Below are positions 34,603 through 42,021 of a stretch of DNA of 64,000 bases, piece by piece; position 1 is the stretch's first letter; every line of letters begins with the position of its first letter. Made by a program: the position numbers and the translations under genes. The DNA lies in the NCBI RefSeq assembly GCF_000526775.1, contig NZ_JAGS01000001.1:3038001-3102000 (forward strand), given 5' to 3'. The notes beneath the pieces are model-generated. The model was given only the letters and a program-made list of their open reading frames with translations, did not search any database and was not told the origin of the DNA. Source of the stretch: Ruminococcus albus AD2013 (GTDB taxonomy: Bacteria; Bacillota; Clostridia; Oscillospirales; Ruminococcaceae).

Positions 34603-35619
34603 ATGAAGATCTTAGGAATAGAAAGCTCTTGCGACGAAACAGCCATATCCGTTACCGAAAACGGCAGGACTGTGCTTTCAAACATCGTCGCTTCACAGAT
34701 AGATGAACACAGGCTGTACGGCGGAGTGGTGCCCGAAATAGCTTCGCGCCGCCATGCCGAAAATATCTCATGGGTGGCAAAAGCCGCACTGGAAGAAGCA
34801 AACTGCACCATGGATGACATCGATGCAATAGCTGTTACCTATGCACCCGGGCTGATAGGCGCACTTCTGGTTGGTGTAAGTTTTGCCAAGGGACTTGCTA
34901 TGAGCACCAAAAAGCCCCTCGTGCCTGTGCACCACATCGCGGGACACATCGCTTCAAACTACATCACTCACCCCGACCTTGAACCGCCATATCTTTGCCT
35001 TGTGGCTTCGGGCGGGCATTCCCATATAGTTGAAGTAAAGGATTATACCCACTACCATGTTGTAGGCAGAACACGAGATGATGCGGCAGGAGAGTGTTTC
35101 GACAAAGTAGCGAGAACTCTGGGCTATGAATACCCGGGCGGAAAGTTCATCGATGCCGCCGCAAAACTGGGCGACCCCAAAGCCTATGATCTTCCCAAGC
35201 CCCGCGTGCAGGGCAGTGAGTACGACCTCAGCTTTTCGGGACTGAAGACCGCGGTGATAAACCTTGTACACAATGCCGAACAGAAAGGTGTACCCATAGA
35301 CCGTGAGGGTATGGCGGCTTCTTTTCAGGCTACTGTTGCAAAGGCACTGGTGGACAAGACCATGCTTGCCGCTGAACATCTCGGCTACAAGACCATAGGT
35401 CTTGCAGGGGGCGTCTCGGCAAATTCGGGCGTAAGAGAACTTCTGCAAAAGGAATGCGATAAGCGCGGGTTCAAGGTATATATGCCTGAGCTTAAATACT
35501 GCGGCGATAACGGTGCTATGATATCCTGTCAGGGCTATTACGACTTCCTGGCAGGAAAACGTGCCGATGGTTCGCTCAACGGAATCGCCACACTTTCACT
35601 TGATGCCATATCCGAATAA
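34603..35619 (+). CDS. tsaD: tRNA N6-adenosine threonylcarbamoyltransferase
   Basis: 338 residues from ATG 34603 with CGGAGG at 34592-34597. It starts with ILGIESSCDETA, has the metal ligands His111 and His115 in HHIAGH, and the C-terminal GGVSANSGVR and DNGAMI blocks of the ASKHA fold. With TsaB and TsaE it transfers threonylcarbamoyl to A37 of ANN-decoding tRNAs. Neither partner is in the window. Last gene of the hisC group; insertion sequences follow directly. Confidence 0.96.
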   Translation: MKILGIESSCDETAISVTENGRTVLSNIVASQIDEHRLYGGVVPEIASRRHAENISWVAKAALEEANCTMDDIDAIAVTYAPGLIGALLVGVSFAKGLAMSTKKPLVPVHHIAGHIASNYITHPDLEPPYLCLVASGGHSHIVEVKDYTHYHVVGRTRDDAAGECFDKVARTLGYEYPGGKFIDAAAKLGDPKAYDLPKPRVQGSEYDLSFSGLKTAVINLVHNAEQKGVPIDREGMAASFQATVAKALVDKTMLAAEHLGYKTIGLAGGVSANSGVRELLQKECDKRGFKVYMPELKYCGDNGAMISCQGYYDFLAGKRADGSLNGIATLSLDAISE

Positions 35620-35646
35620 CGCTATCATCTATATGACATAAAAATC

Positions 35647-35704
35647 AAGCTCGGAGAAAACTCCTGTATGAACCGCACCACATTGTGCGTACATCACCAA
35701 AAAG
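35647..35704 (+). repeat. Left arm of an inverted repeat enclosing two insertion sequences
   Basis: Sequence from 35647 (AAGCTCGGAGAAAAC, then GAACCGCACCA) matches the reverse complement of 38737-38795. Identity is high over the outer 34 nt and weaker but ungapped over the inner 24 nt (CGTACA and CAAAAAG shared). It lies 27 nt after the tsaD stop. Confidence 0.75.
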
Positions 35705-35722
35705 CCCCTATGGCAAATTAAA

Positions 35723-36577
35723 TCAAGCAACGAACTGGCTTCGCAATTCAAGCGGAGTCAGTTTTGTTTTGAGTTGTATACGCTGATGATTGTAGAAATA
35801 GATATAATCATCAATGAGATGTCTAGCTTCGGCGAATGTCTTGATCTTAGTCCTGTAAATGCATTCTGTTTTCAAAATGGAGAAAAAGTTTTCAGCCAAA
35901 GCGTTATCATATGGATTTCCACGTCTTGACATTGACGGCGTAATGTGGTATGCTTTGGTTAGGTTAAAATACGGTTGTGAAGTGTATTGAAACCCTTGGT
36001 CACTGTGGAGCTGCAACTCCCCGGTGACCTTTTCCTTTCTCTTGGCAGCTTTAATCGTGTTCAGAACAAGGTTTATGTTCTGAACCGTCGATGTCTTGTA
36101 AGCAACTACACTTCGGTCATACAGGTCTCTGATGACCGAGAGATACAGAAATCCCTGTGCAGTCTTTATGTAGGAAATATCGGTTACCCACTTCTGATTA
36201 GGTCTGTCCGCGTGGAAATCTCTGTTGAGCAGATTATCGTATCTGTGCAGAGCATGACTGTAATTGCAGTATTTTCTTCTCCTGACAACAGAAAGAAGGC
36301 TGTATTTGTTCATAACACGCAGAATGGTCTTTGGGTTATGATGAATGCCTTTGCGTTCAAGCCATATAGCTACACGACGATAACCATATGTCTGCTTAGT
36401 TTCCTGCTGACATTCACGAATAAGTTCTGACAGCTCCAGATCCCTTGCAGGCTTGTCCATGCGTTTAACAAAGCCATAATAACCGCTTCTTGACACGCCA
36501 AGTATCCTACACATCTCGCTTATGCTGTACTTATCCTTATGACGATAGATAACTCGGTGCTTTACTTCCGGTCTCAC
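35723..36577 (-). CDS. IS3-family transposase OrfB (integrase core)
   Basis: 284 residues from GTG 36577. The HTH_21 region (YSISEMCRILGVSRSGYYG) precedes an rve integrase core with the DDE triad: Asp in VTDISY, Asp in LHSDQG, Glu in ALAENFF. All three are intact, so it is probably active with OrfA. The start overlaps the OrfA stop as GTGA. Confidence 0.93.
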   Translation of the reverse strand: MRPEVKHRVIYRHKDKYSISEMCRILGVSRSGYYGFVKRMDKPARDLELSELIRECQQETKQTYGYRRVAIWLERKGIHHNPKTILRVMNKYSLLSVVRRRKYCNYSHALHRYDNLLNRDFHADRPNQKWVTDISYIKTAQGFLYLSVIRDLYDRSVVAYKTSTVQNINLVLNTIKAAKRKEKVTGELQLHSDQGFQYTSQPYFNLTKAYHITPSMSRRGNPYDNALAENFFSILKTECIYRTKIKTFAEARHLIDDYIYFYNHQRIQLKTKLTPLELRSQFVA

Positions 36578-36909
36578 TTCCTTTCTGTAAGCGAGAGAAA
36601 ATCCCGCATAAGTTCATTCTCCATTTCAAGAGCTTTGATCTTCGCATCCTTACGAGCTATGATATATTTCAGCTCATTGACTTTATCTGTCTCGGTGTAC
36701 TTATCGTTTTTTGACGGACGACCTTTCCTTCTCAAAACAATACCGGCAGCTAACTTTCTTTGCTTCTCATTATACCGGGTGATGAAATTATGTACTTGTT
36801 TTTGTGAGAAGCCAAGCCGTTCTCCAATTTGTCTTAATGTCAATCCTTGTTTCTTTAATTCAAGTATCTCTTTTTCGTACTGTTGTATGCGTCCGTAACT
36901 TCTTGTCAT
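36574..36909 (-). CDS. IS3-family transposase OrfA (HTH)
   Basis: 111 residues from ATG 36909. A helix-turn-helix (LTLRQIGERLGFSQKQVHNFI) is followed by a leucine-zipper-like helix (ELKYIIARKDAKIKALEMENEL). It provides DNA binding and is normally joined to OrfB by a frameshift; here a GTGA overlap suggests reinitiation instead. Upstream is a hairpin (36915-36938) of the kind often found in IS leaders. Confidence 0.88.
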   Translation of the reverse strand: MTRSYGRIQQYEKEILELKKQGLTLRQIGERLGFSQKQVHNFITRYNEKQRKLAAGIVLRRKGRPSKNDKYTETDKVNELKYIIARKDAKIKALEMENELMRDFLSLTERK

Positions 36910-37007
36910 AACAAAAGGGGGTGTTGCAATCGCAGCACCCTCTAACCATATCCGAACATCAGAGTAAAAAAACATATTTACTGGTGAAATAAGCTGTTTC
37001 AGTGCGC

Positions 37008-37048
37008 ACACCCCCAAGCCCTCTTCAAAAAAGAGGACTCGGGGGTGT
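37008..37048. repeat. Hairpin at the junction of the two insertion sequences
   Basis: ACACCCCC (37008-37015) pairs with GGGGGTGT (37041-37048), and CCTCTT with AAGAGG inside. It may terminate the IS1182-type transposase or form the element's end. Confidence 0.7.
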
Positions 37049-37064
37049 TATGTTCTGCTGGTTT

Positions 37065-38603
37065 TTATGCCGTTTTCAGTTCAAAAAGAGAAATTCCAAG
37101 TCGGTTTTCTGAGATCTTAGCAAAAAGCTTCTTTATGTTGTATGCAAGTCCCAGCAAAAGGAACTCCGTTCTGATGTTATTTTTGCCCCTGCACAGGAAT
37201 CTTCTGAAGCCGTGATCATGTTTCAGCACTCCGAATACGCCTTCAGCCTGTATGCTTCGGTTCATTCTGAGCTGTCTTCCGAATTCGGTCGTTATATTTT
37301 CCAGGCTTTCTGTTCTCAGTTCTTTGAACTTATGCGATATAGCAAGCGTCTTGTTTCCTTTTGCTTTTGTACAATTCTGTTTGTAGGGACAACCTTCGCA
37401 GCTTTCACATATGTACAGTGCTTTCTCCGAAATGAATCCGGTCTTCGTTTTCTCATGCTTTGTACCGATACGCCACAGTATCCTTCCTGCCCTGCATACG
37501 AATATATCGCCAAGTTCGTGGTATTCCATATTCTCGGGTCTGCCGTATTTTGTACGGAAGTTCCGCTTTTTGCTCTGCTCATAATTTACGGGTTTTATAT
37601 ATGAGGTCATGTTATGTGATCTGAGATAAAGATAGTTCTCCTCGCTCTCATATCCTGCATCACAGATGATGTTTTTCAATACAAACAACTCAAGACTGTT
37701 AAGCTTTTCAAGAAACGGGATCAGCGTATTTACATCGCTCCGTTCGCTTGAAACGTCTATACCTACAATATACTCGCCTTCCACCGCAGCCTGTATGTTG
37801 TATCCGGGTTTCAGCTGACCGTTTCTCATATGGTCTTCCTTCATGTGCATGAATGTTGCATCGGTATCTGTCTTTGAAAAGCTGTTTCTTCCGTCAAAAA
37901 GGCTGTTATATTGTTCGTACTGTTGTATTTTCTGCTGATATCCCTCAAGCTTTTCAAGTGCTTTCTGATATACTGATTTATGATGTCCTTTTCCGTAAAC
38001 TCGTTCAATACCAAATTTTATCATAAGTGAAGAAAGTGTACCGATCATATCCGAAACTGGCGTATTTTCGGGGAATCTCACACCATAAGCATAATTTATC
38101 TCATCAAGTATCTCAGGCAGTTTTACTCGCAGTTTCTGTTCGTTTTTGGATACAGACTTCTTCCAGACGAATGTATATCTGTTTGCATTAGCTTCGATCT
38201 TGGTGCCATCAATGAACAGGTTCTTACCGCTTATCTCTTTCATATTCAAAAGATACTTTACAACAGCGTAAAACACACGCTCAATCTGTTCTCCCATTTT
38301 CTGTCGAAATCTTGAGATAGTGCTGTGATCCGGAGCTCCAAAGCCATCGAGAAGCCACATGAAATGGATATCCCTTTTGCAGAGCTGTTCAATCTTACGG
38401 CTTGAAAAAGAGTCGTTCATGTAGCCGTAGATGAGTATCTTCATCATGATATCCTCGGGTATGGCGCCATTCCACTTGCTTACTATCGTGTATTCTTCTT
38501 TTTGATAGATCTCATCTATAACATTGCTCAATACTCTGACAGGTGAGCTTTCTTCGATGTAGATCTCATAATTCATGTTAAGACGCACTTGACAATTTCT
38601 CAT
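37065..38603 (-). CDS. IS1182-family DDE transposase
   Basis: 512 residues from ATG 38603, with AAAGGA 12 nt upstream; the frame is open further upstream but without a start signal. The N-terminal transposase domain (SNVIDEIYQKEEY, PEDIMMKILIYGYMND) and the DHSTISRFRQ block are followed by LFIDGTKIEANANRYTF, which holds the first catalytic Asp, typical of IS1182. A four-Cys segment (CESCEGCPYKQNC) and an AEGVFGVLKHDHGFRRFLCRG C-terminal block are present. No frameshift, so it is probably functional. Confidence 0.92.
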   Translation of the reverse strand: MRNCQVRLNMNYEIYIEESSPVRVLSNVIDEIYQKEEYTIVSKWNGAIPEDIMMKILIYGYMNDSFSSRKIEQLCKRDIHFMWLLDGFGAPDHSTISRFRQKMGEQIERVFYAVVKYLLNMKEISGKNLFIDGTKIEANANRYTFVWKKSVSKNEQKLRVKLPEILDEINYAYGVRFPENTPVSDMIGTLSSLMIKFGIERVYGKGHHKSVYQKALEKLEGYQQKIQQYEQYNSLFDGRNSFSKTDTDATFMHMKEDHMRNGQLKPGYNIQAAVEGEYIVGIDVSSERSDVNTLIPFLEKLNSLELFVLKNIICDAGYESEENYLYLRSHNMTSYIKPVNYEQSKKRNFRTKYGRPENMEYHELGDIFVCRAGRILWRIGTKHEKTKTGFISEKALYICESCEGCPYKQNCTKAKGNKTLAISHKFKELRTESLENITTEFGRQLRMNRSIQAEGVFGVLKHDHGFRRFLCRGKNNIRTEFLLLGLAYNIKKLFAKISENRLGISLFELKTA

Positions 38604-38667
38604 TTTTGTGGTACAATCCTTTCGTTGGTTTGATGTTATATTTGCAATTACATTATACCACAAAATG

Positions 38668-38741
38668 AGACGCCTGGCACTACCTTTTTGGTGTGTCAGG
38701 CGTCTTTTTCTTTGTTGGGGCTGCAACAGCCCCCTCTTTTT
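38668..38741 (+). terminator. Two tandem terminators beyond the IS1182-like element
   Basis: Hairpin 1: AGACGCCTG (38668-38676) / CAGGCGTCT (38697-38705) with a T-rich tail. Hairpin 2: GGGGCTG/CAGCCCC (38717-38733) with CTCTTTTT. They would stop + strand transcripts before trxB, perhaps the former tsaD terminator or IS insulation. Confidence 0.75.
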
Positions 38742-38795
38742 GTCATTGTACGTTTTTACTGGTGCGGTTCAGTAACAGAGGTTTTCTCCGAGCTT
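38737..38795 (-). repeat. Right arm of the inverted repeat enclosing two insertion sequences
   Basis: Reverse complement of the left arm at 35647-35704, ending with GTTTTCTCCGAGCTT at 38781-38795, just before the trxB stop. Confidence 0.75.
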
Positions 38796-38813
38796 TTCGT
38801 ATATGAGGTTAAG

Positions 38814-39728
38814 TTATGCCTTTTTCTCATTGAGGTACTTTACTGCTGCCATAGCTGCAACTGCGCCGTCTGCGGCGGCTGTTACAAGCTGACGCACTTC
38901 CTTGACGCGGTTGTCGCCTGCGACGTATATGCCCTCGGTCTTGGTCAGGCAGTTTTCGCCCGCAACTGCATAGCCCTTGTCATCAAGGTCTATCACTGAC
39001 GAGAAATTCTGGTTCTCTGGCACTCTGCCAACTGCCACGAACAGACCGCTTGCGCTTATATCACGCACACTGCCGTCCTTTGCAGTTATCTCGATAGCTT
39101 CCAGAGCGTTTTCGCCTTTCAGTGCAGTTATATCGCTGTTAAGAAGTATCTCAACATTTTCACGTTCTTTCAGACGCTCGTATTCAGCCTCAGCGCCGCG
39201 AAAACTGTTCAGCTTATGCACAAGGTATACTTTCTCAACAACATCAGCGAGATAAAGTGCGTCCTCAAGTGCGACTCTTGTTCCGCCTGCCACAGCAACT
39301 GTTTTACCGCGGAAGAAAGCACCGTCACAAGTAGCGCAGTAGCTTACACCCTTGCCGAGAAGTTCGTCCTCGCGGGCAACACCCAGTTTGCGCTTATCGG
39401 AACCTGTCGCTATTATGACAGTACCTGCATGGTAGCTTGCGGAAGGGGTGTTGACCTGCTTGTACTCACCCTTATCCTCGATGCTTACAGCCTTTTCAAA
39501 TACGAACTCGGCTCCCAGTGCAGTTGCCTGCTCGTAAAGGCGCATCGCAAAGTCAAATCCCGAGATATGGGGTGCAGTGGGATAATTCTCGATGCTGTGA
39601 GCATTTACGATCTGTCCTCCGAAGCTTGCAGCTTCAAGCAGAAGCACTGTCTTATTTGCGCGTCTTGCATAAACTGCGGCTGTCATGCCCGCAGGACCTG
39701 CACCTATGATAACTACATCGTAATTCAT
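38814..39728 (-). CDS. trxB: Thioredoxin reductase
   Basis: 304 residues; GAGGTGAT precedes ATG 39728. The FAD motif IIGAGPAGMTAAVYA is at the N-terminus, the redox pair Cys131/Cys134 in SYCATCDGAFF, and the NADPH region follows. It reduces thioredoxin made by the gene just upstream (4 nt apart). It is the last gene of the gpx-ohrR-trxA-trxB operon, so it provides electrons for peroxide removal. Confidence 0.96.
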   Translation of the reverse strand: MNYDVVIIGAGPAGMTAAVYARRANKTVLLLEAASFGGQIVNAHSIENYPTAPHISGFDFAMRLYEQATALGAEFVFEKAVSIEDKGEYKQVNTPSASYHAGTVIIATGSDKRKLGVAREDELLGKGVSYCATCDGAFFRGKTVAVAGGTRVALEDALYLADVVEKVYLVHKLNSFRGAEAEYERLKERENVEILLNSDITALKGENALEAIEITAKDGSVRDISASGLFVAVGRVPENQNFSSVIDLDDKGYAVAGENCLTKTEGIYVAGDNRVKEVRQLVTAAADGAVAAMAAVKYLNEKKA

Positions 39729-39732
39729 AGTA

Positions 39733-40041
39733 TCACCTCAAAAGTTCTTCGATAGCGCCCTTTCCACGGAAACCTATGCTGCGCTTTGTTTCTGCGCCGT
39801 CCTTGAAAGCGATAAGGCAGGGTATGGAAGATATACCGAACTGAGCAGCAAGATCGCCCTCATCATCAACGTTTACGCTTACTACCTTTATATCCTCGCG
39901 TTCAGCTGCTATCTCTTCCAGCACGGGTGCAAGCATCTTGCAGGGACCGCACCAGTCAGCGTTAAAATCTACCAGAACAAGTTTGTCGGACTTCAGTACC
40001 ACATTTTCAAAATCTGCTGTTGTTACCTTAATTACTGCCAT
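39733..40041 (-). CDS. trxA: Thioredoxin
   Basis: 102 residues from ATG 40041 with AAGGAG about 9 nt upstream. The active site WCGPC is at residues 30-34 and the cis-Pro loop reads SSIPCLIAF, with an extra Cys after the cis-Pro where many thioredoxins have Thr. It passes electrons from TrxB to the thiol peroxidase in this operon and to other disulfides. Confidence 0.96.
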   Translation of the reverse strand: MAVIKVTTADFENVVLKSDKLVLVDFNADWCGPCKMLAPVLEEIAAEREDIKVVSVNVDDEGDLAAQFGISSIPCLIAFKDGAETKRSIGFRGKGAIEELLR

Positions 40042-40046
40042 AACAA

Positions 40047-40496
40047 TCACTCCTTTTCAGTACTTTCAATATTTCTGAGAATTTTCATTATCAGCCCGCC
40101 GAGGACTGCACCCTCTTCGGGGGTCAGACCTATGCAGCATCTCATCTGCTCAGGTACTGACAGTGCTTTGTCTTTCAGTGCAGAACCTTTCTCAGTCAGC
40201 ACTATATTAAGACTTCTCTCATCTGTTTCACTGCGTGTACGGGAGATATACCCTTTGCTCTCCAGCTTTTTCAGCAGAGGTGTGAGAGTGCTGGGGTCGA
40301 GCATAAGCGTATCGCCTATCTGATGAACGGTACAACCGTCCTGTTCCCACAGGAACATCATCACCACGTACTGGGTATAGGTAAGGTCGAGATCTTCCAG
40401 TAGGGGGGTATATTTTCTCGTTACTTCCTTAGCACAGAGGTACAGCGGGAAGCAAAGTTGATTTCTAAGGCGTATAGCTTCGTATTTATCGCTCAT
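40047..40496 (-). CDS. OhrR-like MarR-family peroxide sensor
   Basis: 149 residues. A winged helix MarR fold with IGDTLMLDPSTLTPLLKKLE recognition region. Cys15 in LRNQLCFPLY corresponds to the peroxide-sensing Cys of OhrR. It should repress the operon until oxidised by organic peroxide. It overlaps the gpx stop by 4 nt. An operator-like dyad overlaps the promoter of the operon. The effector is inferred from family knowledge. Confidence 0.88.
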   Translation of the reverse strand: MSDKYEAIRLRNQLCFPLYLCAKEVTRKYTPLLEDLDLTYTQYVVMMFLWEQDGCTVHQIGDTLMLDPSTLTPLLKKLESKGYISRTRSETDERSLNIVLTEKGSALKDKALSVPEQMRCCIGLTPEEGAVLGGLIMKILRNIESTEKE

Positions 40497-41032
40497 ATAT
40501 ATTTCTTGATCTCCTTTTTAAGATCTTCGGGTTTGGTGGTGGGTGAATATCTGCCAACTACATTTCCATCGCGGTCAACCAGGAATTTGGTGAAATTCCA
40601 CTTGATATCACCTTTGTTCTTGCAGGTAGTGCTGAGTTTCTCAACGCCCATCATTATAGTCTTGTTTGCAAGACCGTTTACGCTGTCGTCAGCCATCTGT
40701 GATTTCAGGAAAGTGTACAGAGGAAGCTCGTTTTCGCCGTTGACCTCAGATTTTGCAAATCTTGGGAAAGTGGTGTTGTAGGTCATGGTGCAGAACTCGT
40801 GGATCTCATCATCGTTGCCGGGCGCCTGATGTCCGAACTGGTCGCAGGGGATATCCAGTATCTCAAGACCCTTGTCTTTGTATTCCTTATACAGCTCTTC
40901 AAGACCTTTATACTGGGGAGTAAATCCGCAGCCCGTTGCTGTGTTGACTATCAGCAGCACCTTGCCTTTAAGTTCGGCCAGACCAAACTCACTGCCATCT
41001 TTTCTTTTCAGTACGTTCTCATAGATTGTCAT
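40493..41032 (-). CDS. Glutathione peroxidase-like thiol peroxidase
   Basis: 179 residues, GGAGG before ATG 41032. The catalytic residue is Cys35 (NTATGCGFTPQY), not selenocysteine. The resolving-loop Gln region reads CDQFGHQAPG and the Trp/Asn pair is in WNFTKF. In bacteria without glutathione such enzymes use thioredoxin, which is encoded two genes downstream. First gene of the redox operon. Confidence 0.93.
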   Translation of the reverse strand: MTIYENVLKRKDGSEFGLAELKGKVLLIVNTATGCGFTPQYKGLEELYKEYKDKGLEILDIPCDQFGHQAPGNDDEIHEFCTMTYNTTFPRFAKSEVNGENELPLYTFLKSQMADDSVNGLANKTIMMGVEKLSTTCKNKGDIKWNFTKFLVDRDGNVVGRYSPTTKPEDLKKEIKKYI

Positions 41033-41087
41033 AATCGGTTCCTCCTTGTAGTCTTAAAAATGTCGTATGCGAATTATTTTTATGCGA

Positions 41088-41135
41088 TTTATTTGTGTAC
41101 AAACAAAATATACCACACTTTTCTCCGATTGTCAA
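41088..41135 (-). promoter_or_regulatory. Promoter and OhrR operator candidate of the redox operon
   Basis: Minus strand TTGACA (41130-41135), 17 nt, TATATT (41107-41112). A dyad TTTATTTGT-GT-ACAAACAAA (41088-41107), 8 of 9 symmetric pairs, covers the likely transcription start. Confidence 0.75.
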
Positions 41136-41220
41136 TAGTCTTTACAAATTGTTTACATTTATATTTTCCCCACAGTGTACCGGAATATACGAACAGGTAC
41201 TAAAACATACGAAAGGACAG

Positions 41221-41250
41221 AAAAAAGCCGTCCCGCATAAACGGAACGGC
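41221..41250 (-). terminator. Terminator of the NrdD-tail-like gene
   Basis: Stem GCCGTcCCG / CGGaACGGC (41227-41250) with six T on the minus strand. Confidence 0.9.
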
Positions 41251-41289
41251 CTCTGCCAATAAAAAACAAATTATTAAAATTAAAAGTAC

Positions 41290-41562
41290 TTAGCTTACTA
41301 CGCCGTGTTTAACTCTGTCTTCAACTTCGCTGCGCTTAGCATCATTGAAACGATCAAGAGTACCGACCAGATAACCTGTGATCCTTCTTATCCTCTGGAA
41401 AGGTACAGCAGAGAAATGGTAGTCCACTTCAGCATAATCGCCGTCAAGTGAAATATCTATGGAATCAATAGCCTTACCGGGATAAAGGTCATGAGCTCTG
41501 GATATATATGCCTGCTTTTCTTCTTCGGTAAGCTCACCGTTCTTAACATTTACGTTTATCAT
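41290..41562 (-). CDS. Small protein resembling the glycyl-radical tail of NrdD
   Basis: 90 residues; AGAGGA precedes ATG 41562. Residues 57-87 (RIRRITGYLVG, then RFNDAKRSEVEDRVKHG) resemble the C-terminal end of class III ribonucleotide reductase NrdD, where an R-x-x-G-Y site carries the glycyl radical and the chain ends FNAGKQ-EEV-RVKH. The zinc cysteines that precede this site in NrdD are absent. A free-standing radical-domain protein recalls GrcA/YfiD, which repairs pyruvate formate-lyase. It has its own strong promoter. Similarity is judged by eye. Confidence 0.7.
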   Translation of the reverse strand: MINVNVKNGELTEEEKQAYISRAHDLYPGKAIDSIDISLDGDYAEVDYHFSAVPFQRIRRITGYLVGTLDRFNDAKRSEVEDRVKHGVVS

Positions 41563-41604
41563 GGAACATTCCTCTTTTCTGCATTATGTTGTATTGCGTA
41601 TATA

Positions 41605-41633
41605 ATCATAGCACAAGATGTTGTATTTGTCAA
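41605..41633 (-). promoter_or_regulatory. Promoter of the NrdD-tail-like gene
   Basis: Minus strand TTGACA (41628-41633), 17 nt, TATGAT (41605-41610). Confidence 0.85.
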
Positions 41634-41639
41634 GCACTT

Positions 41640-42021
41640 AATCGATTAAATATGCACAATAACACAGTGTATTTTTTGGAAGAGTTCACGAACGACGGTT
41701 CATATTTTTGTATGATACGTGAGAGCGTCAGCTGTAATAACGCGGAGTTTCGGGGACAGCAGGGCATTGTTAAAAAATCCACGATTTGAAGATAGGCACA
41801 TAGTCAGACACTATATATTGTGTCCGCGGGCAAGTGTCTTTGAATATAGCACCAATGTCTGCGGAAAGTGCATATTTTCATGGCTTTCAGCCATAATATA
41901 GTAAACGCCATTAATTTCAAGACATTCAGCGCTCACAGCCACAAAAATCACAGCGTCTGCAAGCGCTGAATGCAGAAATTATAATGTCGTTAACTATAAC
42001 CTCAAATAAAGTAAAGGACTG
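41640..42021. other. 382-nt region without a gene before ypeB
   Basis: No credible reading frame. It contains a 10-bp perfect inverted repeat ATTCAGCGCT (41924-41933) / AGCGCTGAAT (41962-41971) and a TATAAT at 41980-41985 with no clear -35 box. The inverted repeat could be an operator or a leader hairpin. Confidence 0.5.

Larger units (their letters stand above)
35684..37010 (-). mobile_element. IS3-family insertion sequence (boundaries approximate)
   Basis: It contains OrfA and OrfB of an IS3-type transposase. Candidate ends are TGTGCGTAC at 35684 and GTGCGCACA ending at 37010, which match in 8 of 9 positions as inverted ends and begin with TG and end with CA as in IS3. The length would be about 1.33 kb, normal for the family. 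No target duplication is visible, so the ends stay uncertain. Confidence 0.7.
37011..38745 (-). mobile_element. IS1182-like insertion sequence (boundaries approximate)
   Basis: It contains one intact DDE transposase with a -10 box TATAAT at 38652-38657 upstream. The right side carries two strong hairpins, the left side one. I could not find clear terminal inverted repeats or target duplication. Confidence 0.6.
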
